From CAVYXA01 sp963846775 (lineage in GTDB: Bacteria > Verrucomicrobiota > Verrucomicrobiia > Chthoniobacterales > UBA10450), in assembly GCA_963846775.1 (NCBI GenBank), contig CAWJXB010000006.1, positions 2,220,795 to 2,284,794 of the forward strand: a DNA stretch of 64,000 bases, in the 5' to 3' direction. Positions 15,403 through 25,772 of this stretch are shown here, piece after piece. A program made the position numbers and the translations under genes. Within the stretch, counting starts at the first letter, position 1, and every line of letters begins with the position of its first letter. The notes beneath the pieces were generated by a model. The model searched no databases and had not been told where the DNA came from. It saw only the letters and a program-made list of their open reading frames with translations.

Positions 15403-17320
15403 TTACATGTCGGAGCTAGTCTCCGTCGTCCGCGGGACGCTCTGCAGGAGCTCGAGTTCCTGCCACCGCGCGTAGAGGTGCGCGACTTTGTCGCGTGCCG
15501 TTTTCAATTGCGTCTCCAACTCGAAAATCTCCGAGCGCGGTTTCGCATAAAAATCCGGCGCGGCAAACGTGGCCTCCAAATCCGACACCTCGTTTTCTGC
15601 AGAGAGAATATTCGCCTCCATCGACTCCCATTCACGCTCTTCTTTCCACTTAAGCTTCCGCGGTTTGTCTTTGCTTTTCCTTTGCTCGGCGGCGGCTTCG
15701 GCCGGCGTGGGGTATGAATCGCGAACTGGGCCGGGTGCGCCTCGTTTTTCCAGGTAGTAGTCGTAGTTCCCGACGTGATAGACCACGCGGCCCTCGCCTT
15801 CGAAAGCGAGAATCGAGGTACAAACGCGATTCAAAAAATAGCGATCATGACTCACCACGATGACGCAGCCGCCGAAGGCGACGAGCGCTTCCTCGAGCAA
15901 GCGTAACGTTCCGAGATCGAGATCGTTCGTCGGTTCGTCGAGCATCAGAACGTTGCCGCCGCGCTTCAGGATTTTAGCGAGCAGCACCCGGCTCCGTTCG
16001 CCGCCGCTGAGCTGCGAAATCTTCGTGTTGATGCGGTCTTCGCTGAAAAGAAATCGCCGCAGATAAGCGCGCAACGTGATGCTCTGCTCGCCGAGCGTGA
16101 CGTTTTCTCCGCCGCTCCCGACTTCTTCCCAAACCGTTTTCTCATCGTCGAGGAGGAGCCGATTTTGATCGACGTAATTGATCTGGGTCCGCGCGCCGAT
16201 CTCCACTGCACCGCTCGCGGCGGGCAGTTCCTGCAGAATGACTTTGAGGAGCGAAGACTTGCCGAGTCCGTTGCGACCGACAACACCGAGGCGTTCCCCG
16301 GCTGCGAGATTGAGATTCACGTGCTGAAAGAGTGTGCGGCCGCCCAACTCCACACTCACGTCGCGCAATTCAATGATGCGATTCGCGAGCTTCGGCGGCG
16401 TGGGGATAATCAACTCGACGTCGAGCTCCGCCTCCGGTGCTTCCTGGGCGGCCATCTCGAAATAACGTTCCACGCGGTCCACCGATTTCGTCCGGCGCGC
16501 GCGGGGCGCTTTTCGTCACCCATTGCAGTTCGCGTTTCAAAAACTTCTGCCGTTGATGTTCCTGCGCCTCCTCGACCGCTTGTCGCTGCGCGCGCGCGAG
16601 CAGGTAATCGGTGTAGTTGCCGTCGTAGCTGGTGAACTCGCCGCGCGACAGCTCGACGATCCGCGTCGCCACCCGATCGAGAAAATAGCGATCGTGTGTG
16701 ACGAACAAACAGGTGCCGGCATAACGCGCGAGAAAGTCCTCCAGCCATTCGATCGAGCCGGTGTCGAGATGGTTGGTCGGTTCGTCGAGAATCAGAAAAT
16801 CAGGACGCGCGAGAAGCGCCCGGCAAAGCGCGACGCGGCGTTTTTCTCCGCCGGAAAGCGTGCCCACGACGCGATCGGATTCCGGCGCGTGCAGATTCGT
16901 GATGAGCGACTTGATCCGATGTTCCAAATTCCAACCGTCGGCCTCGCCAATCTGGTCGAGGAGCGTGGCGCTGAGCGGGCTGTCGCCCGGGGCGCGTTCG
17001 TATTCGGCGATGAGGTCGAGAATCCGCTGTGCGCCGCTGAGAATGTTCGCATGGACCGTGGTCGCATCGTCCAAGCCGGAAAGTTGTGGCATGTAGCCAG
17101 TGACGAGATCACGCCGGCGTGTGAATTCGCCTGAATCGGCTTGCGCCACGCCCGCCGCGATCTGGAGGAAGGTCGATTTGCCCGAGCCGTTGCGGCCGAC
17201 AAGCCCAATGTGTTCGCCCTCCCTAAAGGCAATCGTCGCGCCGTCGAGGACGACCTGAGTGCCGTATTTGACGGAAAGGTTGTTCGCGCTCGCGATGACT
17301 GCGGTTGACGTCTCTGCCAT
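15403..17320 (-). CDS. ABC-F family ATPase (one +1 frame break)
   Basis: Two ABC domains of one ~640-aa ribosome-associated ABC-F protein (Uup/EttA-like), with Walker A GLVGRNGSGKST and VVGRNGLGKSS, signatures LSGGEKRR and LSGGERSR, and Walker B FLILDEPTNHLD and VLMLDEPTNDLD. It starts at the ATG at 17320 (MAETSTAVIAS). The frame is lost at 16503-16506, a run of four G: deleting one restores KSARARRTKSVDRVERYFEM across the break. ABC-F proteins act on the ribosomal E-site to relieve stalling or antibiotics. The C-terminal coiled coil (DLEATFAAPDF...) is typical of Uup. The 3' end is duplicated at 14314-14469. Confidence 0.85.
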
Positions 17321-17406
17321 AGGAAGGTCGAACGTCGAACGCCCAACCGCTCCGCAAGGCACGGGGGCGCGCCGGACGTCCAATCAAAGAGCGCGATCGG
17401 CGCTGA

Positions 17407-18519
17407 TTAATTCAGCGCTTCTCCTACGATTTCGTATTTCTGTTTTACGTGGTCGATGTACGAGCTGTACGTCTCGGCGAGCGGCGCGCTTTCGATGAAG
17501 AGAATATTCTCGGCGTTAAATTGCGCGCTCCGCGAAAAATTATAGGAGCCGGTGATCACGGTATCATCGATCAGGAGAATTTTGTTGTGCATGTAATCGT
17601 GGCGCCCGGTCGGTGTGTAGGGCGTTGAGTTTTTTCCGACCAGGCCGGCGCGCGCGATGATGTCTTTAAGCGCGCCGATCTTCCAGCGATTTTGCGGCAC
17701 TTCCTGCCATTGCACGTAAACCTGCGCCATCTGTGTGCGATCGTAGATGCCGTCCACGGCGACGCGGCCTGCGCGCAACAAATTGCCAAGCTCGGCGATG
17801 AGAGTGCCGGAGTTGATCAACAAGCTGCAGATGCGGACGCGACGCTGCGCCGCGCGAACACGCTTGGCGATTTCGGAATCGATTTCCAAACCGCAACCGG
17901 GAGAAAACATGACGCGCGCCTCGGCCGGTTGACCAGAAAAGCTCAGCGGCACGGGGACCGTTTGTATCTCGCCGGTGTTATCGAAGTTTTCTTTTTCCCA
18001 GATTTGTTCGAAATCCTGAGCGTAATAATTGGCCAAGGCGGGCGAGTCGATCTCCACAATGTTGTTTTCCATTAACGTAAAGGCGTCGTCAGTCATATTG
18101 GCCGAGCCAGTCCAGACCGTTTGTCGATCGCGCAGGATGAATTTGCTGTGCATCAGTTTCATTCCGGCGATGCGGCGCCACGGATAACCCAGCGATTGCA
18201 CAAACGCGCCGGTGCCAGCTGGGGCCGGGTCCTGACCGGCGGCAACATTTGGCTGAGGCGGTTTATCGCCGTCATAGCAAAAACGGATTTTTACGCCTGC
18301 TTCTGCGCGCTCCCGCAAAGCCGACGCTAACTCGGCGCGGAGCGGATCACTGAATCGCATGTCGTAAATGGCAAAATCGAGAGTCTGCTTCGCCGCGCGT
18401 ATGAACGTGGTCAGCCGCGCCATGACCTGGTCCGCGGGTTGTTCGCCTTCAGCGAGAAAGAACACCGAAACATTATCCACGCCGAGACCGGCCATCGCCT
18501 GACCTGCGCGACAACGCAA
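17407..18519 (-). CDS. Phospholipase D-like protein
   Basis: About 370 residues with two HKD motifs: HSKFILRDRQTVWTGSAN near residue 125 and HNKILLIDDTVITGSYNFS near 312; these form the PLD active site. The family includes phospholipases, nucleases of the Nuc type and cardiolipin synthases. No signal peptide is clear, and an internal ATG (MAGLGVDN) may be the true start. It hydrolyses or transfers phosphodiester bonds; the substrate is unknown. Confidence 0.8.
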   Translation of the reverse strand: MRCRAGQAMAGLGVDNVSVFFLAEGEQPADQVMARLTTFIRAAKQTLDFAIYDMRFSDPLRAELASALRERAEAGVKIRFCYDGDKPPQPNVAAGQDPAPAGTGAFVQSLGYPWRRIAGMKLMHSKFILRDRQTVWTGSANMTDDAFTLMENNIVEIDSPALANYYAQDFEQIWEKENFDNTGEIQTVPVPLSFSGQPAEARVMFSPGCGLEIDSEIAKRVRAAQRRVRICSLLINSGTLIAELGNLLRAGRVAVDGIYDRTQMAQVYVQWQEVPQNRWKIGALKDIIARAGLVGKNSTPYTPTGRHDYMHNKILLIDDTVITGSYNFSRSAQFNAENILFIESAPLAETYSSYIDHVKQKYEIVGEALN

Positions 18520-18596
18520 GACGACTTTCTAATCACCAGATCGCCGGACACGACTCCACTGCTTAAAACGGGCTCCCCTAAACACCCGAGACCTAC

Positions 18597-20339
18597 TCAC
18601 TCCATATCCGGGTAAGGGCCTTTGCCGTCTTCGGTGATGAAGCGGTCGACCCGCGCCGTGACAACGGGCAGCGGTACCGAGCCGAGCTCGAGCACAGCAT
18701 CGTGGAAAGCGCGGATGTTGAATTTCGCTCCGAGCGTCTTCTCCGCCTTTTCGCGGGCACGCACGATCGCGAGCTCGCCCATATAATAAGAGAGGGCTTG
18801 CCCGGGCCAGGCGATGTAACGGTCCACCTCGGTTTCGATCTCATGCTCGGGTAGCGCGGTGTAATCGTGCATATACTTGAGCGCCTGTTCGCGCGTCCAA
18901 CCTTTCGAATGAACGCCGGTGTCCACCACGAGCCGCGCAGCGCGCCAGATCTGATAACCCAGCATCCCAAAGCGCTCGTATGGCGTCTCGTACATCCCCA
19001 TTTCCTGGCCCAGCTTTTCACAATAAAGCGCCCAACCTTCACCGTACGCGGAAATGTAGTCGAATCGCCGAAATTCCGGCTGGTTCTTGTGCTCGAGCGC
19101 GATCGGAATCTGGAATGCGTGTCCGGGCGCGGACTCGTGCAGGGTCAGCGCGGGCAGATTGTAGAGCGGGCGATGCGGCAGATCGTATGTGTTCAGGAGA
19201 TAAATGCCCGGACCGCCACGGCCTGAAGTATAAAAGGGCGCGAGATCGGCCGGGACGGGTTTGATGGCGAAGCGCATCCGCGGCAGATAGCCAAAGTATT
19301 GCGACGATTTGCCGTCGAATACTTTCGCAATCCAGGCGGCGCGATTGAGCAGCTCCTGCGGTGTTTTGGCGTAGAACTGCGGATCGTCACGGAGGAATTG
19401 CACGAATGCCGGAAACTCGCCCTTGAACCCGGATTCGTGCATCGCGTCGACCATCTGCTGATGTAATTTGGCAACCTCCGACAAGCCGATCTGGTGAATT
19501 TCGTCGGGCGAGAGATCGAGCGTGGTAAACTCGCGAATTTTCTGGCGATAGTACGTTTTCCCGTCCGGCAGCGCTTCGGCCGCAAGCGTCGTGCGGGTAT
19601 GCGGCACATATTCGTCGCGGAAGAATTTGAGCAGGTCCGCATAAGCCGGCTGCACGATCTCACGAATCACCTGTGCGGCTTCCGATTTGAGCTTGTCCTG
19701 GTCGGACGGCTGAACTCCCACCATCGGTTCCCGGAATGGTGTGTAGAGCAGATTGTCTTCGGGTTTGCCCTCCGCAATGGTGGCGATGGATTTCTCGCGT
19801 CCCTGCAAAGTGAGGCGTGGCGGCGTGAAGCCGCGCGCAAGCCCCGCCCGCATATTCGCGATTTGTTCGCGGAAATAGCGCGGGATGTCGCGCATCTGCG
19901 CGATCCAGTTTTTGTAATCCGTCAGCGTCTTGAAAGGTCGCCGCGCCGTGTAGCCCAAATCGGTCCAGAAAGCAGAATCCGAGTTCGCCGGCATTTCGTG
20001 GTCACGGAATTTCTGATCGGCGACGAAATTCTCGATTTCCGGCCGATAAACATCGTAGTTGATCTGCTCCTCCGGCGAGAGCTGCGCGCGCGGAACATCA
20101 TCGAGCTTGTGCAGAACATCCTGCCAGTAACGTAGCCGCATCTCCTGCGTCGCCGGATCTACTTTTGGCAGGCGATCGGGAACCGGTTTTACGACTCCTT
20201 CGAGCCCGGGAAACTGTTCCAGCCGCCATTTCCATTCTTCTGTGTAGATAGCTCGCAGCCGCTCATCTGCGCTTTGCGCTTTGGCCAGACACGGGACGCA
20301 GCACAGGGCTGCAGCACCAAACAAAACGGCGGTTTTCAT
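18597..20339 (-). CDS. DUF885 family exported protein
   Basis: 580 residues from the ATG at 20339; an upstream in-frame ATG at 20396 would put 19 polar residues before the signal peptide MKTAVLFGAAALCCVPCLA. HESAPGHAFQ and YGEGWALYCEKLGQEMG are the DUF885 hallmarks and look like a metallopeptidase HExxH-like site plus a distal Glu. Exported proteins of this family are thought to be peptidases or hydrolases. The 3' end has been copied to 13709-14003. Confidence 0.85.
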   Translation of the reverse strand: MKTAVLFGAAALCCVPCLAKAQSADERLRAIYTEEWKWRLEQFPGLEGVVKPVPDRLPKVDPATQEMRLRYWQDVLHKLDDVPRAQLSPEEQINYDVYRPEIENFVADQKFRDHEMPANSDSAFWTDLGYTARRPFKTLTDYKNWIAQMRDIPRYFREQIANMRAGLARGFTPPRLTLQGREKSIATIAEGKPEDNLLYTPFREPMVGVQPSDQDKLKSEAAQVIREIVQPAYADLLKFFRDEYVPHTRTTLAAEALPDGKTYYRQKIREFTTLDLSPDEIHQIGLSEVAKLHQQMVDAMHESGFKGEFPAFVQFLRDDPQFYAKTPQELLNRAAWIAKVFDGKSSQYFGYLPRMRFAIKPVPADLAPFYTSGRGGPGIYLLNTYDLPHRPLYNLPALTLHESAPGHAFQIPIALEHKNQPEFRRFDYISAYGEGWALYCEKLGQEMGMYETPYERFGMLGYQIWRAARLVVDTGVHSKGWTREQALKYMHDYTALPEHEIETEVDRYIAWPGQALSYYMGELAIVRAREKAEKTLGAKFNIRAFHDAVLELGSVPLPVVTARVDRFITEDGKGPYPDME

Positions 20340-20451
20340 GTAAGTCCGTGTTTGCCGCGGTTCCACGTTGTCGATCTTACGAAAGTCGCCGCGCATCGCG
20401 CAAGACGCGTAACGTTGCTTTCACTCAACCGCGCCGTACGTTGGTCGCCTG

Positions 20452-21393
20452 ATGCGCATTTGGTGTGTGTCTTTGTCGATCTTCGCTTCAGCAGTTGTCC
20501 CCAGCGCGCGTGCGGACGATTTCCCGATCAAGAAATTCAGCCCCTTCACATACGTGGTTGATTATGAGGCATCGTGGTCGCCAGATTCGCGACAAATTGT
20601 GCTCATCTCAAGCCGGCACGGCGGAATGAAGGTGCATGTGATGAACGCGGACAGCGCGAGCCACGGCAGCGACATGCGCCAGCTTACGTTCGGCACTGAC
20701 GAAGATGACTCGCCGTCGTGGTCGCCGGACGGAAAGAAAATCGCATTCGTGTCGATCCGGGCAGGCGTGTCGCAGATTTTTGTGATGAACGCCGACGGCA
20801 CAGATGTCCGCCAGCTCACCAACGGCAACGCCGAGAATATTCATCCAACATGGGCGCCGGACAGCCAGCGCATCTTGTTTAACACCACGAAATTTGCGGG
20901 CGCTACCGCGGCAGACGGTCGCGATGTGCCGAGCGACAACAAAGTGGTCGGCGAACAGATCGACAAGAAGATGGACCTGGCAACGGTACGCATTGACGGG
21001 ACAGAGCTGAAACGCCTGACGAATGGTGGCGGCTACACGTACGCCTCGTTCTCGCCCGATGGGTCGTCGATCCTGCACCGGCGCGTCGATGGCTCGAAGT
21101 CGCAGATTTTCGTCATGAACGCCGACATGACAAACGATCACAACATTTCGGGCGAGAACACACTGGATGGTTGGCCGGCCTGGTCTAACGATGGCCAACG
21201 TGTTGTCTTTTCACGGCGCGTGAATGATCGCTTCCAGCTTTTCGTGATGAATCGCGACGGCAGCGGCGTGATGCAACTCACGGATGCTGCGGGCGAGTTC
21301 GTTAATCCGCGATGGTCGCCGGATGGAACAAAGATCATGTGCGCACGTCGCCTCGGCGACATGAACCTGGTGATTTTTCCCGCGCCAACATAG
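20452..21393 (+). CDS. TolB-like beta-propeller protein, exported
   Basis: 313 residues with a signal peptide (SIFASAVVPSARA). It carries several WD40/PD40-type blades ending in SWSPDSRQIVLIS, SWSPDGKKIAFVS, TWAPDSQRILF, SFSPDGSSIL, AWSNDGQRVVFSR and RWSPDGTKIMCAR, each with FVMNADG-like spacers. Probably a periplasmic protein-interaction platform; TolB itself is part of the Tol-Pal system, but this protein is not necessarily TolB. Confidence 0.85.
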   Translation: MRIWCVSLSIFASAVVPSARADDFPIKKFSPFTYVVDYEASWSPDSRQIVLISSRHGGMKVHVMNADSASHGSDMRQLTFGTDEDDSPSWSPDGKKIAFVSIRAGVSQIFVMNADGTDVRQLTNGNAENIHPTWAPDSQRILFNTTKFAGATAADGRDVPSDNKVVGEQIDKKMDLATVRIDGTELKRLTNGGGYTYASFSPDGSSILHRRVDGSKSQIFVMNADMTNDHNISGENTLDGWPAWSNDGQRVVFSRRVNDRFQLFVMNRDGSGVMQLTDAAGEFVNPRWSPDGTKIMCARRLGDMNLVIFPAPT

Positions 21394-21414
21394 CGCCCTG
21401 TTATCAGCTTTCGC

Positions 21415-23783
21415 TCATTTGCCAGCGCAGAGCTTTTCGAAACGCGGATCTTTGCGCAGCGGGTCCCAGAACGGATTGATCCGAAGATCGCCGCATGTTT
21501 CGCCATTGGGCACTTCGAGCAGATGCGGCAAGGCAGAGATCGCAGAATCGATATCGCCAACTTGCGCCTGGACGGTCGCCAGCGCGATCTCTGCGAAAGG
21601 TTTCGCTAAAGCGTCACCGTCGTAATCAGCGATGGCATGGCGCGCCTGCTCCAGTGCCTTCTCCTTTTCGCCAAGGCCGGCATAAACCTGGGCGAGACAG
21701 CACGGCAGTAGTCGCGCATCGACAACAACAACGGAGTCAGGCGTTGGCTTCATCGCCGCAGCAGCACGCGTAAAAGTATCGCGAGCGTCGTTGTCCTTAC
21801 CGGCAAATTTCTGGCAGTAACCGAGCAGCGTCATGGTGCGAGGATCGTTAGCAACTGCCGCAGGCGTGTTCTGCTGAATCTGAGCGATTGCTTCATCGAA
21901 GCGCCTCTCGTAGTAGAGCTGCAAGGCTCTCGCCATGGTAAGGACCTCGTCCTGGGAATTCGCGGGAGCTTTCGCCAGAATCTCAGCGGCTTCCTTAAGC
22001 CGACCCTGTCCCTGGAAGCTCAATGCCTTCGCCGCGAGCGCGGGCTCGTTCCCGGGCGACATCTCAAGGACGCGATCAAGGACCGCCTGCGCTTCATCGC
22101 AACGACGGACAGCTCTGGAGTGAGTCGGCAAGGTTAAGAAGGATGCCGATGTTGCGCGGATCCAGTTGTGCGGCCGCCTGATAATGTTTTTGCGCAACGT
22201 CAAACTGCCCGAGCCGTCGCTCCAGGTGAGCCATCTGCTCAAGCACGAAAGCACTGTTCGGCAAACGCCTGAGCGCTTCTTCGTACGACTGGAGTGCGCC
22301 GTGGAAGTCGCGCAAAACGCGGTAGCGATAAACGCCCTGCGCGAGCCATGCTTCCCCGAGCTCGGGCTGGAGCGACATCGCCCGATCCGCGGCTTCCTTC
22401 ACTGCGGCACCGCTGTTCGTCTCCAGATCAATTCCATTGAAATAGAGCTGGCTTCGCGCGACGGCGAGGCGGGCCCATGCCAGCGCGAATTGAGGATCAA
22501 GCCGAACCGCCTCGGCATAAAGGCCAGCGACCTTTTTTGTCGTGTCGAGCGTCGCGGCGTTGTCGATCGCGATCGCGCGCAAGTAAACGTCATACGCTGC
22601 CGCATTCTGGGTCGGCTTCTCCGCGACGGCTTTTTGCTCGGCGCCGGTGAGCTTGGCGTTGAGCTGGTCGGCAATGGCGTTGGCCACCTCGCCTTCCACT
22701 CCAAAGACATCGTCGAGTTTGCGATTGTAGCTTTCCGCCCAAAGATGTTCGTCCGTTGCGGCGCGGATCAGCTGGACGTTCACGTGCACAGCATTAGCGA
22801 CTTTTTGCACACTGCCCTCGAGAAAATGCGCCACGCCCAACTGTTGGCCGACCTCACGCAAGTTCTCGGGCGCACTCTTGTATTTCTGGGTAGAACTGCG
22901 CGAGATGACCTTGAGCTCGGCAATCTTGGAGAGTCTGGTAAGGATCTCGTCCTGAATGCCGTCGGTAAAATAAGCATTCGATTTATCGTCGCTGAGGTTC
23001 TGGAACGGCAGGACGGCTATGCTTTTTTCTGAGACCGGCGACGCCGGTGCGCGGCGTCCCGTCGATGTTTCGGAAAGCGGTTCGTGTTGTCAAAAACAGG
23101 CTGGTCGCGCCAAGGACGATCAGCGCACCGATCGCCATTGCGACGATGGAGTAGCGGCGGCGATTTCCCGCGGCAGCAGACGACGTCGTTCCGGCAATCG
23201 CCTTCCGGCCGAATTTTCCGGGAACGGCCGGGTTTCCGATTTCATTGTTGTAGAGATTTACGACGTGCAGGCGTTCGCCATGTTTGCCTTCACATTCGCC
23301 GAGATCATGCAGATACGGTTGCCACTGGTCGTACTGCTCGAGGTCTTCGGCGGCGTGCTTCGACACCAGAATGTGACCGGCGTCACCGCAATCCATGATG
23401 CGCTGGGCGATGTTGATCCCGGCTCCGGCAATATTCGCCTGCTCGTTTAAATCGGTGACTTCGTTAACGGGCCCGCTATGGATGCCCATGCGGACGCGGA
23501 TCTCGGGATGACTCTTTAGTGCCTTGGCAATTTCTTCGGCGCAAAGTACCGGAGCCTCCGGGTTATTGCGGAAGGCGAGCGCGCCGCCGTCACCGGTCGG
23601 CAATCGCAGCAGCTTTCCTTCGGCTTCAGCGGCGCGGAATTGCTCAGTCCCGCGCACGATCTCGCGCAACTTCTCAATCTGGGCGCTCTGTTCGTTAGTG
23701 CGCAGTTTGGAATAGCCCACAATGTCGATGAAAAGAACGTGGGCGATTTCCAGTCGGAGTTTCGATTTCTGTTCGTCCCCCAT
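21415..23783 (-). CDS. Adenylate/guanylate cyclase-TPR protein (two +1 frame breaks)
   Basis: Class III cyclase catalytic domain at the N-terminus (AHVLFIDIVGYSKL, MGIHSGPVNEV, GAGINIAQRIMDCG), then a transmembrane helix (MAIGALIVLGATSLFL), a TolB-N-like region (SIAVLPFQNLS, AHFLEGSVQK) and TPR repeats to the C-terminus. Two single-base insertions split it: the six-A run at 23023-23028 and the GG at 22117-22118; removing one base at each gives a continuous ~790-aa protein. The architecture is common in Verrucomicrobia and Acidobacteria. It would make cyclic nucleotide or sense a signal. Confidence 0.8.
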
Positions 23784-23918
23784 CGGGGCATGAATTTAGG
23801 CGGTTCCGGCAAGGCGCTCTATATTAATTTTTTACGGAACGGCGCCTAACGCGAGGGCGAGTCAAAATTTTTGTCGTATGATTTCACAATAGCCTGAAGC
23901 TACGGCGTAACCCGAAAA

Positions 23919-24383
23919 ATGGATCGACCAGATAATCCCGGAGTCATCGCCTTCCCGCCGTTGATCTGGCTGGTGAACGCAGTCATCAGCGTTCTAGTGC
24001 ATCTGTTCGTTCAGATACCGATCATGAGATACGGCATCTGTCTCGTCTGCGGAATTGTCTTTATCATTTTGGCGCCGACGCTGGCGCTATCGGCCTTTAG
24101 AACAATGAAATCAGCCGGAACAAACGTTCACCCGTCCGAACCTGCGCTAACGATCGTACGCGGCGGGCCGTTTCGCTTTACCCGCAACCCGCTGTATCTG
24201 GCTCTTTGTTTACTGCAGGTCGCACTCGGCTTTTTTCTCAACGACTGGATCACGTTGCTCTTTGTCGTCCCGCTTACTGTGATCTTTCATTACGGCGTTG
24301 TTTTGCGCGAGGAGAGATATCTTACCGCGAAATTCGGTGAGCCTTATTTGCAGTATAAACGCGAAGTGCGTCGTTGGATCTGA
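23919..24383 (+). CDS. Isoprenylcysteine-carboxyl/phospholipid methyltransferase family membrane protein
   Basis: 154 residues with four or five transmembrane helices. GGPFRFTRNPLYLAL and the EERYLTAKFGEPYLQYKREV tail are the PEMT/ICMT family AdoMet-binding signature (compare RNPxY and Eexxl...Y..Y). It is a membrane methyltransferase of unknown acceptor. A larger relative is at 44142-44939. Confidence 0.8.
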   Translation: MDRPDNPGVIAFPPLIWLVNAVISVLVHLFVQIPIMRYGICLVCGIVFIILAPTLALSAFRTMKSAGTNVHPSEPALTIVRGGPFRFTRNPLYLALCLLQVALGFFLNDWITLLFVVPLTVIFHYGVVLREERYLTAKFGEPYLQYKREVRRWI

Positions 24384-24422
24384 ATCACGCGTGACTTCTC
24401 GATGGATTGAAAGGAGCCAATC

Positions 24423-24704
24423 ATGGAAGCGGACGGACTACCGACGCCGAACAATGTAATCTTTGGCGAGATGCAGGTGCTCCTCGCTGAAAAACGAACT
24501 GCGCAGGCTTCTCTGCGCACCGGTGTTGCGGCGTTCGCTTTGCCTTTGTCGGTGTTGAGCGCGCCTATCGCGACGTCACGCTATTACAGCATGGACAAAG
24601 TGATCGCCTGTGTGTCGTTGCCGACGCGGTGTGCTCGATACCTTAGTCCGCCGCGCAACGAATGGCTGGCGATCGACCAGAAAGTTCGCCACGGTGCGTT
24701 GTAA
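24423..24704 (+). pseudogene. Chimera: DUF202 5' part joined to a cupin 3' end
   Basis: Residues 1-62 (NNVIFGEMQVLLAEKRTA...) are the N-terminus of a DUF202 membrane protein, as also found at 25208-25660. After the RYYSMDKV helix, the last ~30 residues (SPPRNEWLAIDQKVRHGAL) instead match the C-terminus of the cupin at 47298-47642. The two halves were joined by recombination in frame. It has lost the later DUF202 helix and the cupin metal site, so it is unlikely to work as either. Confidence 0.8.
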
Positions 24705-24716
24705 GCTCAAACGGAG

Positions 24717-25073
24717 TTAGTCCGCGGCAGCAGCCTTGGCGCGAGCCCGCTCGTTGCAGGCGGCACGCAACGCTTTCATCTCAGTGCGCAGCACCACCAT
24801 CCGTGCACCGACGCCTTTGTATTTCTTCGTGCCTCCTGTGACTGTTCGGTTAACCGCGCCCTGGCTGACAAGGCCCTGAAGCTTTTCATAAGCACGCAAG
24901 CGCAGCATCTCTTCGCCGCCACTGGCTGCATTTCGCTCCCGCAGATTGAGCAGGATAATATCGAATAATGGCTTGAATTCGAAAGAGACCTTCGACGAAA
25001 GCACAGCGACCAACTCTTCGGTAATGTTGTCCGGCGCCCGGCGTGTGAAAGAGATTCCAGACCGTTTAGACAT
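24717..25073 (-). CDS. Conserved small hypothetical protein
   Basis: 118 residues, soluble, rich in Lys/Arg and predicted mostly helical with a coiled-coil-like C-terminus (MVVLRTEMKALRAACNERARAK). TGGTKKYKGVG is a basic turn. Not recognised. It stands alone between the two DUF202 relics, on the opposite strand; codon use looks normal, so it is probably expressed. Confidence 0.6.
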   Translation of the reverse strand: MSKRSGISFTRRAPDNITEELVAVLSSKVSFEFKPLFDIILLNLRERNAASGGEEMLRLRAYEKLQGLVSQGAVNRTVTGGTKKYKGVGARMVVLRTEMKALRAACNERARAKAAAAD

Positions 25074-25207
25074 CCAAGACTATAGGCCAGATTCGGAAAA
25101 TAGCGACCGAGGCAACCTGGCCGTAGGGATGAGGCGATTCCACGTGGTTCAACTCGATTTTCCGTCAAGCTTTGTGCTGAATCGATTACATTGAAACGCA
25201 AATGAGT

Positions 25208-25660
25208 ATGGAGACGGGACGGACTACCCAAGCCGGACAATGTCATCTTTGGCGAGATCCAGGTGCTGCTGGCCGAGAAGCGAACGGCGCTGGCATCGTT
25301 GCGCACCGGTATCGCCGTCTTCGTCGCGCTATTACAGCATGGAGAAGGTGATGCCTCTCCTGGCGCCACTGATGCTCCTGAACCTTGGTCTGGTCGTGCT
25401 TGGCACGTCGCCTGGTCTTCCGTTTAATCCACCGGATTGAAACTCGTTCGTTTCCCAATTGACTCATGTGCTCCCGCCCATTTCGACCTCTCGGTTTGCC
25501 CATCTATGTCGCTCGCGGCCCCGCGGCTCCATTCCCTCGCCGCTACCCTCGCGACTTTACCTTCTATGTCGCTGATCCCATCAGCTCCATTCACCACTTC
25601 GAGCACCGGATCAGAGAGCTCAGCGAAAAATATCGGTCACTTGCGGAGTTTATAGAATAG
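25208..25660 (+). pseudogene. DUF202-type membrane protein gene, broken by repeat copy F
   Basis: Starts METDGLPKPDNVIFGE (after removing one extra G near 25216), continues VLLAEKRTALASLRTG, then loses about 38 bp relative to the copy at 24423. RYYSMEKVMPLLAPLMLLNL is followed by repeat copy F inserted at CCACCGGATT, and the C-terminus HFEHRIRELSEKYRSLAEFI resumes directly after it. The intact protein would have two to three helices. The 38-bp loss and the repeat show true decay, besides the extra bases. Confidence 0.85.
25439..25591. repeat. Interspersed repeat, copy F with nested insert
   Basis: Repeat with the ~70-bp insert (starting TTGACTCATGTGCTCCCGCC) also seen in copy D. The left flank CGGATT and right flank CACCACTTCGAGCACCGG read through in one frame (LIHRIHHFEHRI) if the element is removed with its final ATT, giving a second precise insertion site. 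Confidence 0.85.
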
Positions 25661-25707
25661 CGCCAATCGTCGAAGGCCGAAGGTTAGCCATTACAAATCA
25701 GATTCCT

Positions 25708-25731
25708 GGGGCTGACACAGCCGCCTCCACA
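25708..25731. repeat. GCGGCTGACACAGCCGCC-type hairpin, copy 1
   Basis: Degenerate copy (GGGGCTGACACAGCCGCC then TCCACA) of the repeat found at 47259-47282 and 47670-47693. It lies in the leader of the quinone oxidoreductase gene. Confidence 0.6.
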
Positions 25732-25772
25732 CCGTTTGTCCGGACTCAAGCCAGCGACGAATATCCAGACTG

